Positions 11,561-23,383 of a stretch of DNA of 37,650 nucleotides are shown one piece after another; position 1 is the first letter of the stretch, and the number at the start of each line of letters is the position of its first letter. The translations under genes were made by a program, and so were the position numbers. The stretch spans positions 466,786 to 504,435 of the forward strand of contig BLXT01003731.1 of the NCBI GenBank assembly GCA_019648995.1. Direction: 5' to 3'. Source of the DNA: Plakobranchus ocellatus (Eukaryota > Mollusca > Gastropoda > Plakobranchidae). Below the pieces are notes generated by a model. That model did no database searches. It was given only the letters and a program-made list of their open reading frames with translations, and had not been told where the DNA came from.

Positions 11561-12858
11561 AACTCTTCAGCTATCCCAGCTAATGCTGGCTTAGAGCATC
11601 TGCAAGGCTACTAATTCCGCCAGTTTGAATTTGGTGGTGAGCATCGAAACCATCCAGAATATAAAAATTTGAGCAGCAGGCAGCCACAATCAAACCGCAT
11701 GACTCAAGAAACTCCGTGGCGATGTTGCCCGAAACTTATAGCTTTCCCACAAACAAGCAGATACAATGGTATGAAAGGTACCATTTTTTTTACGATACGT
11801 ATAATAAAAAAGCAACGTAGGCTACGTGTTAGGGCTTAATGTGGGCCCGGAGATCTGAATCAGATGATTGTTTCTTTTCCCCCCTCTCTCTCTAATTACC
11901 ATCAAAGATGAAAAAGTCTTTAAAATTAAACAAGGAAAAAAAAAAAGACAAACGAAACGCCGTATTTTCTCTTTTCTGCAAGTATCAATTTACTCTGAGT
12001 TAATATTCATTAAGACTAGTTTCCAAAAGTTTTCGAGCCATTTCCTTTGCATGTCGCTCCAACAGCGCTCTCTAGACGAGTTCATGATCCACATAAGCTA
12101 GGCTGATCACCTTAAGGATTCGAAGTATTTCTCGAAGGTCAATGTCAAAGAAAACAAGAGCTTTTCTTTTTCACATGATGCACCCACGAAAAAAAAACCA
12201 ACCTATCAAGCTAATGAAACCTGGTGGGCTACAATCATAGATTCTTTCACAATGTGTTTGTCAAAAATGAAAATAATCAACCGAGAAAGGCCATTGTAGT
12301 GCGACCTAAACAATTAGTATTATCAAAGGCCATATTAATAAGTCTTTTTACTAATGTTGCTACCTGAGCACATCTTTTTGTGATTTCCAGTGGAATCAAG
12401 CCTATGGCTCAGGTTTTTGCTTCCAGTTGCTAATCCTACCACTGCAAATTAAGAATGGTAGGAGACTATTCTTTTTTCTTACTCACTCGAGCGTACATTT
12501 GCTCAGTTACCTGCCTAGCGCTTTCAGATAAATTACGACTTGACTGGCCAGCAACAGAGCTGGCAAGGACAAAGCCGAGGCCTGTCACAGGATAATTATT
12601 TGTCCAGGCAATAATATAATTACTGGCACTTTCTATGAAATTATACAGTCACGAAAACGTCTGTCACGTTGTTTTTGACTACCCTTTCCTCTTCAAACAG
12701 AACGATCCATTCAAGGAGTCATCAATAATACCAATTCACAGTTGAAAAAAATCCCTTTTGCCTTGTCACAGGACGTACAATTTCAGTTCCTTTCCTAACA
12801 ATTTCGCATTATTTGAAAAAACTTTTGTTTAAAAAACAATGAATTTCACAATTATCAT

Positions 12859-12918
12859 CATGAAGTCGGTCACACAAAACAATATGAACATGGAGTCGGT
12901 CATACAAAACAATTATGT
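12859..12918. repeat. 30-bp tandem duplication
   Basis: The two copies (12859-12888 and 12889-12918) share CATG(A/G)AGTCGGTCA(C/T)ACA, followed by AAACAAT. No coding signal is seen. Confidence 0.8.
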
Positions 12919-13446
12919 TGAAACAAAAGAGTTTCACACCTCTTGTAGGCAAACCTTAATAAATGAAGCTTTTGTATAAGAAAACACCATACACGACCAC
13001 GGCGCACAAAATATGTATTTATCGAGCCCAACAAAAAATAAATAAAATTCAGCGTGAAAACGTCTAAACTCCAGAGCTTAATAAGTACAAGCTCTCACGG
13101 GTGTGTCCAATCCAAAAAGATGAATACAATTATAACCTGAAAGCGGCTGCTGTTTTAATGAGAGCGTGCAGATTTATTCTGAAGAGGCGGCCTCATAAAT
13201 ACTGTAAGTTATAATTCTAATGAGGAGGACCTATCAACCTAACCTTATCGCAACGCCATGGATCTTAGTGAAACCACCCGCTTGCAACGCACGGAATATA
13301 GTTACATATTTTATTACAATATACTGTACTGTGTAAGTTGCATAAATTAATGTTACAGGCCAGTAGATTCTACATAGACTTAAATAAGTCTAACTTGGGG
13401 AAACTGGGAGTAAAAAAAGAGAGAGCAAGATCCATTTACACACATA

Positions 13447-13530
13447 GATGGCTAAAGCACTAGCATCCCAACTCGCGAGTGACAGGCACGGGACGGTTGC
13501 GATCACACAACACCACAGCTGGGCAACATG
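13447..13530 (+). mobile_element. Degenerate tRNA-like SINE head
   Basis: An A-box-like TGGCTAAAGCACTAG at 13449-13463 and a decayed B box, GGTTGCGATCA, at 13495-13505 are separated by about 46 bases, the distance expected for a tRNA-like pol III promoter. The patch is GC-richer than its surroundings. No second copy is visible in the window, so assignment to a SINE is tentative. Confidence 0.35.
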
Positions 13531-15612
13531 TTACCCTCAGTGACAAGATGCCTTTGACTCTGGTGTGAAGCATTTCATTTAATAAGATCGTGTGAGCGTT
13601 TCCGCAGCGCTAATAGTGACACACCTGACTTCATCAGTTCTAGCAGCCTACGCGACGAAACATACATTCATTGAAAGTCATAGTGCTTCACTAATGCGCA
13701 CAGATATTTAGAAAGGAGAAAAAAAAGAGTCACAATGAAATAGAATTATGTAGCATACATGTAAAGCATTAAAATACTCATTAGTTAACTTCTGTTGCTG
13801 GAACGGTGCCATGGACAAGAAATGACAGATGTTTTGCCTGGGACCTGTAATTGTGACCTAACAGACACAGCGATAGCCGTGGAGTCTGACATAGAGAATA
13901 ATAAATGAAATTAGCAGAGAATGACCTGCAAGACAGTTTGTTTTTAAATATACGAGACACAATGATTATTTTATCAAATTATTGTATGGAAATATTTATG
14001 TCCATTAAATTTGTAAAGATGAAAGCCAAACCTATCTTATTAGAGTATTATTACTTTCGATTTGACATATTATCATTGCTTTTCGGTTCAAGATTTGAGG
14101 ATTTCTTAGCGATTATCATTGTGAAGCTGTTTATGAACGTGTTGCATCACGTACAGTGTAGCGCAGTGTTTTTTAAGTGCTGTGATAAATATGCTAAAAC
14201 AATTGAAGAAGCCAAGAGGCAAAAAGTTTCAATGTAATTTGCACACGCATCTTTTTCGGCCCAGTTTCAGTTATTGGCAGCTGTCCCAGTTATTAATTAA
14301 TTAGTTTCTAAGGTTTAAAAAAAAAAGAACAAAACAAAACAAAAGTCAGATGTAATAAGTCGATTTTAACACATCTTTCCCAAGCCATAGCTCACAAAAT
14401 GACAATTTTTATGATCATTATTAATTTAATAAAGTTTAATTAAGTCTAGCGGTAAAATCAACTTTCTCGTTCTTTTTCAAACTAACTGTTCCTTCACAAA
14501 GCATTTAGTTGTAATAAAAAAACAATAAGGTTCTGATTCAAGGGACGATTTCAAACAAAAACATTAAGATCTAAGATTGGTTCTGGTAATTCGAGTACAC
14601 TGTTTTGCTGATACAGACGATGCATATATAGACATAACTATCAAGCTTTACGAAATGGCGGAAGTCATTTTAGAAAGCTTGGTTATAGTTTTTTCATCAA
14701 GAGTCTCGACCTCAAAATGCGCACTTTCAGCATGCAATTGCTACAGTTTGGAACTTCGGCTGGATTGGTGAGTGAAGATGTATGATAGCAGTGTTTTTTT
14801 GTTTTTTTTTTTAGCACCAAGCGATGTTTGAATTCTCCTCCAAGTGAACATTGTATCTCTTAATACTGTTGTTAACTTCTCTGTTACTGTTTAAACAAGC
14901 GCGGACACTCCTGTAAAGGTAACCAGATACTGCGCTTTTGAATCAGGACAACTCTCAGCAGATTATGTATCAGATGAATGGCAACAATGTAGCAATCTAG
15001 CATCATTGGGGACATGCACATCCGATGCCCCCGGCAGATTCTAACAAAACCCAAGTTTTTTTTCCCCAATAATTAAAATAAAAAAAAAAAATGAGAGGGT
15101 TCTACAGTGTAAATACGAAGATACACAGGGTTTTGTTTCTTGATCCCGCATTGCAAGCTGGTTGGCTATAGTAACGCGCCATATATCCCACGCATTGTGA
15201 AAAGAATAGCAACAAACCAAAAAATTAAGCGACTGGGAAAATACACTAAATAAAACATTAAGATCCACATCCTATTTGTGTGATAAATTTTATTGATAAC
15301 TTCCAGTGCCGAACAAAATGTAACACTTCTTTGAAATGCAGAGAATTTTTCAAAAATCAAATGCGGCCATTGCACATTATGAATTGGAATAAAATATCAG
15401 TTTTGTATACTCGGCAGTGCAATAAACCCACTAGCACGATGACGGAAGGGAAACCGCGCACATGATCTACGATCGCCAGTCTGCAGAATCAGTTTGAACC
15501 CTCATTAATGGCTATCCAACATGGCACTGGCAGGTCAGTGATTTTTTTCATAGAGCTTCGGCTCCTCTTGCTTATACTTTATAGTTAATATGTGTTATAC
15601 TTTCACACAACA

Positions 15613-15656
15613 CCCCCCCACCCCCCCCCCTCCTCTCTCTCTCTCTCTCTCTCTCC
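15613..15656. repeat. Poly-C plus CT microsatellite
   Basis: A C-run with one A interruption is followed directly by a CT dinucleotide tract. A short TA/TG tract follows at about 15724-15742. Confidence 0.9.
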
Positions 15657-15991
15657 TAAGATTTTCTAGACATTGAAAGAAAAGCAGGTGGAAATGAACC
15701 AAACAAAGCGCGCTCTCTCTAAATATATATGTGTGTGTGTATGTGGAAGGAAAGTGTGCTTACTTAAAGTAATGATCTCATAAATCGGCTAGGGTGGAAT
15801 AAGTTTTGAATAATGCCCCTATTTTAAGGAAAATGTCTGCAGCAATTTTTATTTATATGTAACTTAAGCATTGCAATTACAATATTTATAACACGCCTAC
15901 ACAATAGTCCGAGGGTTAAAAAGCAGTTCATGGAGTCGAAATCGCCATTTACTGTTGTTACTAGAAGGGATACAAAAATGTGGAGCTTGGA

Positions 15992-16018
15992 GAAGGCGGT
16001 GGCTCACTTATGCTCTCA
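15992..16018 (+). mobile_element. Possible truncated SINE head
   Basis: The sequence AAGGCGGTGGCTCACTTATG resembles the first bases of the SINE at 2008 (GAGCGGTGGCTCATACTGG), but neither the B box nor the body follows. It may be a 5' fragment or a chance match. Confidence 0.25.
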
Positions 16019-16104
16019 CACATTGATTGTTTTTCTTCTTAGCGATTGTCCAATACCCCTAAGTAACTGACAAAAATCAACAGTCAGCTGTTCTTTTGTT
16101 TCGG

Positions 16105-16105
<1 letters not shown>

Positions 16106-16161
<56 letters not shown>
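16106..16161. repeat. TTA trinucleotide microsatellite
   Basis: About 18 uninterrupted TTA/ATT units are present. It is probably polymorphic in length. Confidence 0.95.
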
Positions 16162-19100
16162 GGTATAAATTATTGATTCACCATTGGGGTTCATTTATCG
16201 ATATCTGATTTTTTTTTTTTTTGTCGTACTGGACCGCCGAAAGTTATAGGAAGCCAAGATTTTTATGCAATGGCTTCAAATTAGCAAAAACGAGTGTAAT
16301 CCTATACGTGTAAGAATTCAGTCATAGATTTTCTGATTCACTAATGATGTAGTTTTATAACGGACAATGTGTTGTATCTTCATTAAAATATAAATTAATA
16401 GTCACATCAACATGGAAATATAAGGGTACGTAATGGCTGTGTGAAGTTTTCACTAAAATTCATGCGAGCGTTCTTGTAAATACATGTGTAATATGAGCAA
16501 TGCTCCGAAAAAAAAATTGTTCTGGTTGAAAACAAATAAGGAAGTTTTTTAAACTCCCTGCCGAACAGCAAGGGGCTCTCTCTAGGTTTGAACTTGATTG
16601 CTCTTATTTTTTCCATTCAGCGATGGGAATATTATTATGAACTTACTGCCAACTAGGTAAAGCTACAAGAAAACTCTTTGCCTCCACCATAACTTACACA
16701 AGTGATAGATTTTAATTGAAACTTACTAACTCCTACTCAACTCTAAAAAGCTTACAGTGAGAAAAGTTCACAGGATATCAAACAATAGTTGTGAAAACCA
16801 CTGCCAAAATTGTATGTTTTGAGATTTTAATGTATCCCAAAAAGTACGCCCTCAAAGAAATAAGAGCAGTGTGTGCCTCAGAATCTCAGAATAGCTGACG
16901 ATAAAGAGTCTAATCTCAGGATACTTCAAGACCAGTCAAAAATGCATGAAATGGGTTTTTTAATCAAATGCCACATACGACAAGTCTGAAAATTTTAAAG
17001 CAAATGTCAATACAGTAAATCTTGTGATTGAGTAAATAACATTTTATACATAAATGTTATTTGTCAAGACATTTGACATAGAGTAAGCTCTAAAATCATT
17101 ATTATTTAGTAACCATAACTTATGAGCTTCTAACTTCGGCAACAAACACAGATGGTCCTATAACTGTTTTGAAAATATTAAGCAAATTTTGTATTAAAAA
17201 ATATAACTGAACAAAAAAACATTTAATAGTATCTAAGATTGTCTTGACTTCAATATGCATAAGTTGAAAAAAATTTTTAAAACTCTGATTAATTTGTATC
17301 AGGTTATTTGAAGTATTCTAGAAAAATAATGTATAGTTTATCCTTAACCTTGAAAAATGAATTGCAATACTTACCATAAGATTATGATTTGAAAAAACAA
17401 AAAAAAAATTTGTATCCCTTTTCAATACTAGATTTTTCTAAAAGTTGCATTTCAAACCCTTAGGTGGTTTGTTTCGATAAAAAAAAAAATTTAGCAAGCT
17501 TGTGTACAAACAGTGCAGAGGAAAAATCCCTGGTGGACTTGATTTGCACTCAAAAGAGATATATATACTTTAAAATATTTTTTTTTTAATAATGAGAATA
17601 ATCATGTCAATGTGCAACCACAATAATTTATAATCATGGCAACAATAAATAAAGAAAAAGAAAAAAAGAAGGGATAAATGTTTTCTGTATTCAAGTGCAA
17701 AACAATGCAAAAAGCAAATTCATTTTAAAGATAACAATATAATATTGCATTCATATATCACTACACAGGGCTTAAAAAAAATTTGACTGTTCAAGGGAAA
17801 AAAGCACTAAATTAGTTCATAAAAATTGCAAAAATAAAAAGCATGCTAGTAATTTTGTCTGGAAAGTTCAGGTCTTCGACAAAGTACCAAAGTGTTAGTA
17901 ATGATTCCAATAGCCATGATAATAATGATACAGAGGTCTGCGTGTGGGGTTGTTTATACACTGCAAAACTAGTTATAGCTTAGACTAAAATGGATGACTT
18001 CTGCAATATATTTGGTTCAGATTTATGTCAAAATTTTCGGCAATTCAAATGTTTACTTTTGTTTTATGTCTGTAGGGGAAATTTAAAACTAAATTCGATA
18101 CTTGCTTGTCACTCAAGTTTAAGGCGATGTTGAACATCTTAGTATTTTTAAATTTTAAGAATAATCAAGAGTTTGAGTAGTGATCAGATCTATGAAAACT
18201 TCAAAATTAAAAACTATGGAAAAATTAGGAGTCCCAACACTTGTTCTTGTTATATCAATAGGAATGAAAAAAATGGTAAAACCATCTAAGTGAAGATGCA
18301 AATTCTCTCACTAGAATCATATATGAAAAGCAAATTGCTTAATAATGCTCACAAAATTTCTTTGTAATGATCTCAATAAAATCATAAAAGTCCAAGTAAA
18401 AAATATAATCCATGATATTTGTCAATAGAGAAGAGAGAAGTTTAAAGCATGGAATATAAAGTAGAACAAAAAAAGAGAAGCATCACTTATCAGTGAAGGC
18501 AAGCTTTCAGACACTCACTATCATTCTTAGCATGCCACATATTGCTCTGATAGGATGCAGAAACCATGCAATAGACAAGTGAGGAGACAAAACAATGTGG
18601 CTCTTGACATTGCCCAATTGGAAGAATGCCTCCTTATTCCATTTTCAACACACAAAAGTAGATTGGAAGGTAGTGTCCTTGAATCAAACAATTGTTGAAT
18701 ATGATAAATGGTAGCCATCCTGAGCCACATGTTACGAAGCCTGCTGTAAAACATTTATGTTTAGGCACAAGTAGCCCAAGATCACTGTTCTATGCCAAGG
18801 ACAGGCTAATGTATTGAACTTTGGGCCTCATGAGTATGATCATCAAATATGACAATTAAGCATAATATAAGTCCTTCCCAAACATCAGGTAAAACACAAA
18901 AGAAGCAAACTTAAACAAGCAGATAAAAAAATAGAATGCAAAAAAATTAAATATAAATAGGATAGGTATGTTTTAAACAAATCCTCACTTTAAAAAAAAT
19001 TATGGGCAATCAGCACTACTTTCCATGGTTTAAACATAAAATGAAATCAATATTTCTCTGCCAAACTAAGTAAAAAATTATCCTCAAGTTTCAAATCTTA

Positions 19101-21359
19101 TGCTATGCAGAGTTTTTTTTTTTTTCACTCTTAAACAATAAAGTGATATGCCCAATGAGTTTATAAATCTAGTCAAGGGGCATGCTGGGCTACAAAACTT
19201 TCTCAAAATACTAATATAATATATGATATCATAACAGGAGCATAAGTGCGGACTGAGTGACAAACTTATAAAGAAATGTGTAGTCAGTGCCCAAAAGGAA
19301 TACTTTTACCTACAGATGACAAAATGTATGCACTTGATTTTTCGTTTCAGCATGGTGAGCTCTGTTAATAATTCAACCAAAAGCAGCAAATGAGTTTTTA
19401 AAAAGTATGTTGCATTACAAAATATAAGCAACACCAAGAACAGCTCTAGAATGCTCAAAACAAAAGTCACTGTGAAGAGAATGTTATAAATCATAAGGGG
19501 TATAATGACCAGTCTTTCCAATGCCTAAAAATTATTTCCCTGTATAAGTTCTGGGAAAAAGATGACTTTAAGTAATCTTAAGAGCTCTGGTAGTGCCATC
19601 TTAATTAAAGAAGTTTATAACACAGCCTTGCATGACTTCTCTTTGCTTCTAATCATGGTTTTTAAGGTTTCCATCTTGCATCGTTTGAAGGGTCTTTATG
19701 CTATCTTTAACTTGGTTGATATCTTTTTTTCATTTAAAAATCAATGGAAAATGTAAGATTTTCTTATTTCATTGAACATTTAACAATTATTCGTGGAGAA
19801 AATTTAGCATTTTGATTGTGCTCGTGCTTTTATAAATCTGTTTAATAAAATAAATTTTCTGAAATTTCAAATAAAAGGTTGATTTAAATTCTCATTCTTC
19901 CAACCCCCCGTATTACATACAGATACACGCACAAAAATCACTATTTTTTATATTTCATTACAGTATATTTAAGCTATCTTCTGCTTAAATCACATCAATG
20001 TTTTGTCAATTGGGATCCTAGAATTGACCTTATCATAAATATTGATGCAGGTCTACATTTTAGATCTACTCAAGATCTTCATCTTTTTTTTTCTCATATG
20101 CAACTTTTTATTTTCTTCATAGGATCAAATCAAATTTTCTGAAGTAATTTTTGCTTGCATTGCACTACTAATGCTGTTTTTGGTGTGAGAAATGAAAAAC
20201 TGGGACCAATTGTGCATTTAAAAGTTGGAAAATGGGACAAATAAATGATTGATTTGTGTTTCCTTTATTTAAAATAAATTTTAAAAAGACAGAAGAATAT
20301 GATTACTTAAATTTGTGCGCGTCACACCATCAGCTACGCATCCTGAAAATTTCTTGAGTCCAACGAAAAAGTTGTGTTAACTCAAAACTGGCACCAAATG
20401 AGCTACAAAAATCTCGCTGCACGGCAAAAATTCTTTGATGTCATACTAGAAATGTCCTTTTCATTAGATCTGCACATAGTGCTCGTGAGCTGAAATGCTT
20501 AGAAAGGAAAGTACTTTACAAATATGTATCAGACAGTTTTTATCTCGATAAGTTCTTATACATTTATTCATTTTAAGCATTTGTTTCCTTATTTTGAAAT
20601 CCTCCGTCACAATCTTGGATAAAAAAAATTTTGGTTGAAGAGATAACAAATACAAATTTTTTCATCAATTTGTTTTGTAGTAGACCTATCTCCATTTTAG
20701 CAAAACAAAAAGTAGTCTGCCATAATTTTGGGGCTTCAGATGCAAAATTACAACAAAAAGGTAGCTAAACATTGAGTTTCACCAGAGGAAAAAAATTTTT
20801 TAGTAACCTCAAAAAAAATTTTTTTTTTTTTATTTGTTCTAATCATTCACATATATCTATGGATCTTGCAGGGGTATATCCCTGATACCATGAAAGACAG
20901 CCTTTAATGTGTATGTAAAATAAAATTATGTAATAAAATCTTGATGTGATATTTTAAAAATACCGGAAAAAAGCATGAAGCAAATATGATAAAATTGACC
21001 AAAGACCCGGAAAAAAAAATGTGTTGGACAGATAATGTACCTACAATCCTGCTGTAACCGGACCTTACATTAAAGAAATAAAATTATTACATTATGTCAG
21101 GAAAGGTTGGTTTGCCGAAATAATGTGGTTTTGAAGAACATTCAGTTACATTAAATCTTTGAAAGATCAACATCTCTCTCCCTCTCTCTCTTGTGCTTTT
21201 TATAACCTCCTGACAGAGAGTCATGACTGGTCATTTCCATGGAGCAAGGTTCAAGATTTTAATCTCCTCAGGAATTAGCCTACCGTCATGAAAAAAAAAA
21301 ACCGAATGCATAGTATTCTTATTTATTGCATGTGTTGCTCAATAGCAAAGCCTGAGCAA

Positions 21360-22430
21360 CTCTCAGTCCTCTGACTAGATCTAATCTAGACTCTAGGCTT
21401 AAATTTTTGTTATGTTGCTTATTCTTTTAATATAAAAATGATGTGATATAATGGACCTTATTTTGATTTTAAAAATTTTAAAACCTGGGTAAAGACTTCC
21501 AAGGTCCGTTGCTGATAATTAACAAGCCTCGATCTAGATAATTTTTAAAGATCTAATTTAGATCTACATCTAGATCTAGATCCAGGGTCTGGTAATCACT
21601 TGATTGGATCTATGATAATGGTTGGAAATTCTTTGATATATATAATATTGCACGGCAAAAATGCCTTGGCATTCTCTCTCTCTGAATCTAGATCTGAGCT
21701 CAAATGGCCTTACCGTGTAGGGAATCAAGTGTAATGTCGTAAGATGGCTTCTCTATCTGGACTGCGTTGTTTACTTATTTATTATCTTAATATGGTGACC
21801 ATGAAGATCAACAGGTCGAAGCTGAGCAGCAGACAGGTTCATAGGAAAGTTTGGCACAACAGCAGCCGATGTTATGTTCTACTTCCGTTTTCGTCACAGT
21901 TTTTGCGATAATTTTTAGAGCTCTTTTCAATGTTAAGTTTAGATGCAGTGCAACAAGGTTCGATACCTGATAGAAATTTGTTTACACATCCGGTTTCTTT
22001 TTTCTTAGTTTTAGGGGACAGTATGCTAGATTTAGTACTAGTAGCATTTGTAGTTTGATTGTAAAAGTCACACGGATTCAGGTCGGAGGCACATTGCAAG
22101 AGGGGATTAAATTTGTTCTATCAGACTGAACAGAGATGAAGCGATGCCTTGACCTTATTATGTCGCTAGTAAAAGGACATACACAGATATAATCACATCC
22201 GTTGACATTGACAGGACCATAGAGATTTGTTACTTACGGCACGCGGTACTAACCTGACAGATCTAATATAAATCATGATATCTAGGCTAGGTCTTATGGC
22301 TTATAAATCTAATCTATGATACAAGTTGGATTCCCTAATTCAGATCCGTGTCCCATTAAAGAGACCCTGATATGACTTGGCTCTATTTTTTAAAGAATCT
22401 TATAGATCTAGATTTAGATCTAGACCTCAA
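21360..22430. repeat. Cluster of AGATCT / TCTAGA palindromic motifs
   Basis: This roughly 1 kb contains many overlapping AGATCTAGAT-type motifs, for example near 21379, 21551-21582, 21686, 22258 and 22402-22423. Each is a short decayed string of the 6-bp palindromes AGATCT and TCTAGA. Isolated copies continue to the right (24740, 26369-26401, 27570, 34746, 35149). The motif is rare in the left half of the window. Confidence 0.65.
21701..21990 (+). promoter_or_regulatory. Possible promoter / first non-coding exon region of the dehydrogenase-RING gene
   Basis: The coding start at 23332 lies just after a splice acceptor, so a 5' non-coding exon must exist upstream. This patch is locally less AT-rich. 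It contains AAGATGGCTTC (about 21741), similar to the YY1-type element found near many animal start sites, and ACTTCCG (about 21881), an ETS-like core. No clear donor could be chosen. The assignment is inference only. Confidence 0.25.
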
Positions 22431-23331
22431 GTCGAGCGTGTGATTATTGACTCGAGATTTTCATCAGTGCAGTGATCATATTGGCAGTTGTTAAAATGTG
22501 GGTTGATATCATTGTTGTAAACAAAGATTTTCAATAATACCTGTTAAAAAAATTAACTCATGGATGCACAGATGATGGTACTACCGGTACTTAAGAATGT
22601 GGGTCCCATCTGTTTTCAATTATAATAACAAAATGAAGATAATTTTCAACTGTGGCCAACTTTCAAAATTCATCTACGTTTATCTTGTTTTGAGTGCACA
22701 TTTGGAAGTCAGTCAAGTCTAATAATGTTTTCTAACTTGACATGAAGTATACCTCACTGACACTTACTTGTAACTATCCTCTTGTTTGCAATTTGTAGCT
22801 TTGAGACCCATAACATTTTATAGAAAGAATGGAAATTTTGATTGAGATAGAGCCAGCTGAAATAAGTGAACTAGTTTTGACAGTTACCATAAAAGATTTA
22901 AAGTTGGATCAAATATTATAGATCTAAAAAATGAAACTATCAGTATAGTCAATTGCTGCACAATTGGTTTGAATATTACTCTTTTTGATTTATGTATTAA
23001 AAATGCTTTTTACTCTTTTTGTTGGATTTGTATGATTGTCTTGTTAATTAGACTGAAAGTTGGGCTCTATACAGCAAGTTCATATGCCAAGTGATAGATG
23101 ATTATTGTATTTGAAATTTTTTAAAATAGCATGATAGAATTGCATTGTACACTGAACAATATATTAAACTGGTGAGTACATGGTAGAGAGTAATCATTTT
23201 TCTTTTGAAAAAATGAATAGCACCAACATAGAGCTAGGTGCTTGACCATTGATTATTTGGGAAATTCTTTTATTAAAAAATATTCTTATGTTTTTGTTTT
23301 AAAATTTTCTTTTTATATTCTAAGTTAGATC

Positions 23332-23383
23332 ATGGTACTTATTGCTGTGGTTGGTGCTGGAATGATGGGCATAAAGATTGCAG
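23332..23383 (+). CDS. Dehydrogenase-RING gene, exon 1 (coding part)
   Basis: This exon encodes residues 1-17 and the first base of codon 18. It holds the first Rossmann strand and the whole glycine motif (VVGAGMMG). The donor is CAG|GTAAGC. The exon itself begins upstream at 23325 (after CTAAG) or 23329 (after TTAG), so the spliced 5' UTR ends here. Confidence 0.9.

Larger units (their letters stand above)
11561..21700. other. Long non-coding region between the two divergent genes
   Basis: I see no convincing exon in this roughly 10 kb. The 5' UTR and promoter of the SMP-like gene should lie in its left part, just above 11560. The frames present here lack splice signals and recognisable motifs and have AT-driven composition. 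Repeats found inside are listed separately. Confidence 0.55.

Noticed and set aside
12480-12600. A minus-strand stretch ending GGCAG|GTAACT, considered as an upstream exon of the SMP-like gene
   Set aside because: The acceptor lacks a pyrimidine tract, and the first coding exon already has an in-frame stop before its ATG. At most it could be a 5' UTR exon.
13905-14237. A 110-codon plus-strand frame
   Set aside because: It has an AT-driven Ile/Phe/Lys-rich composition, no domain motif and no splice context, so it is probably a chance frame.
21872-22099. A 75-codon minus-strand frame, considered as a divergent small gene
   Set aside because: It has no recognisable motif or splice signals and lies over the putative promoter patch. 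A divergent short transcript cannot be excluded, but I cannot support one.
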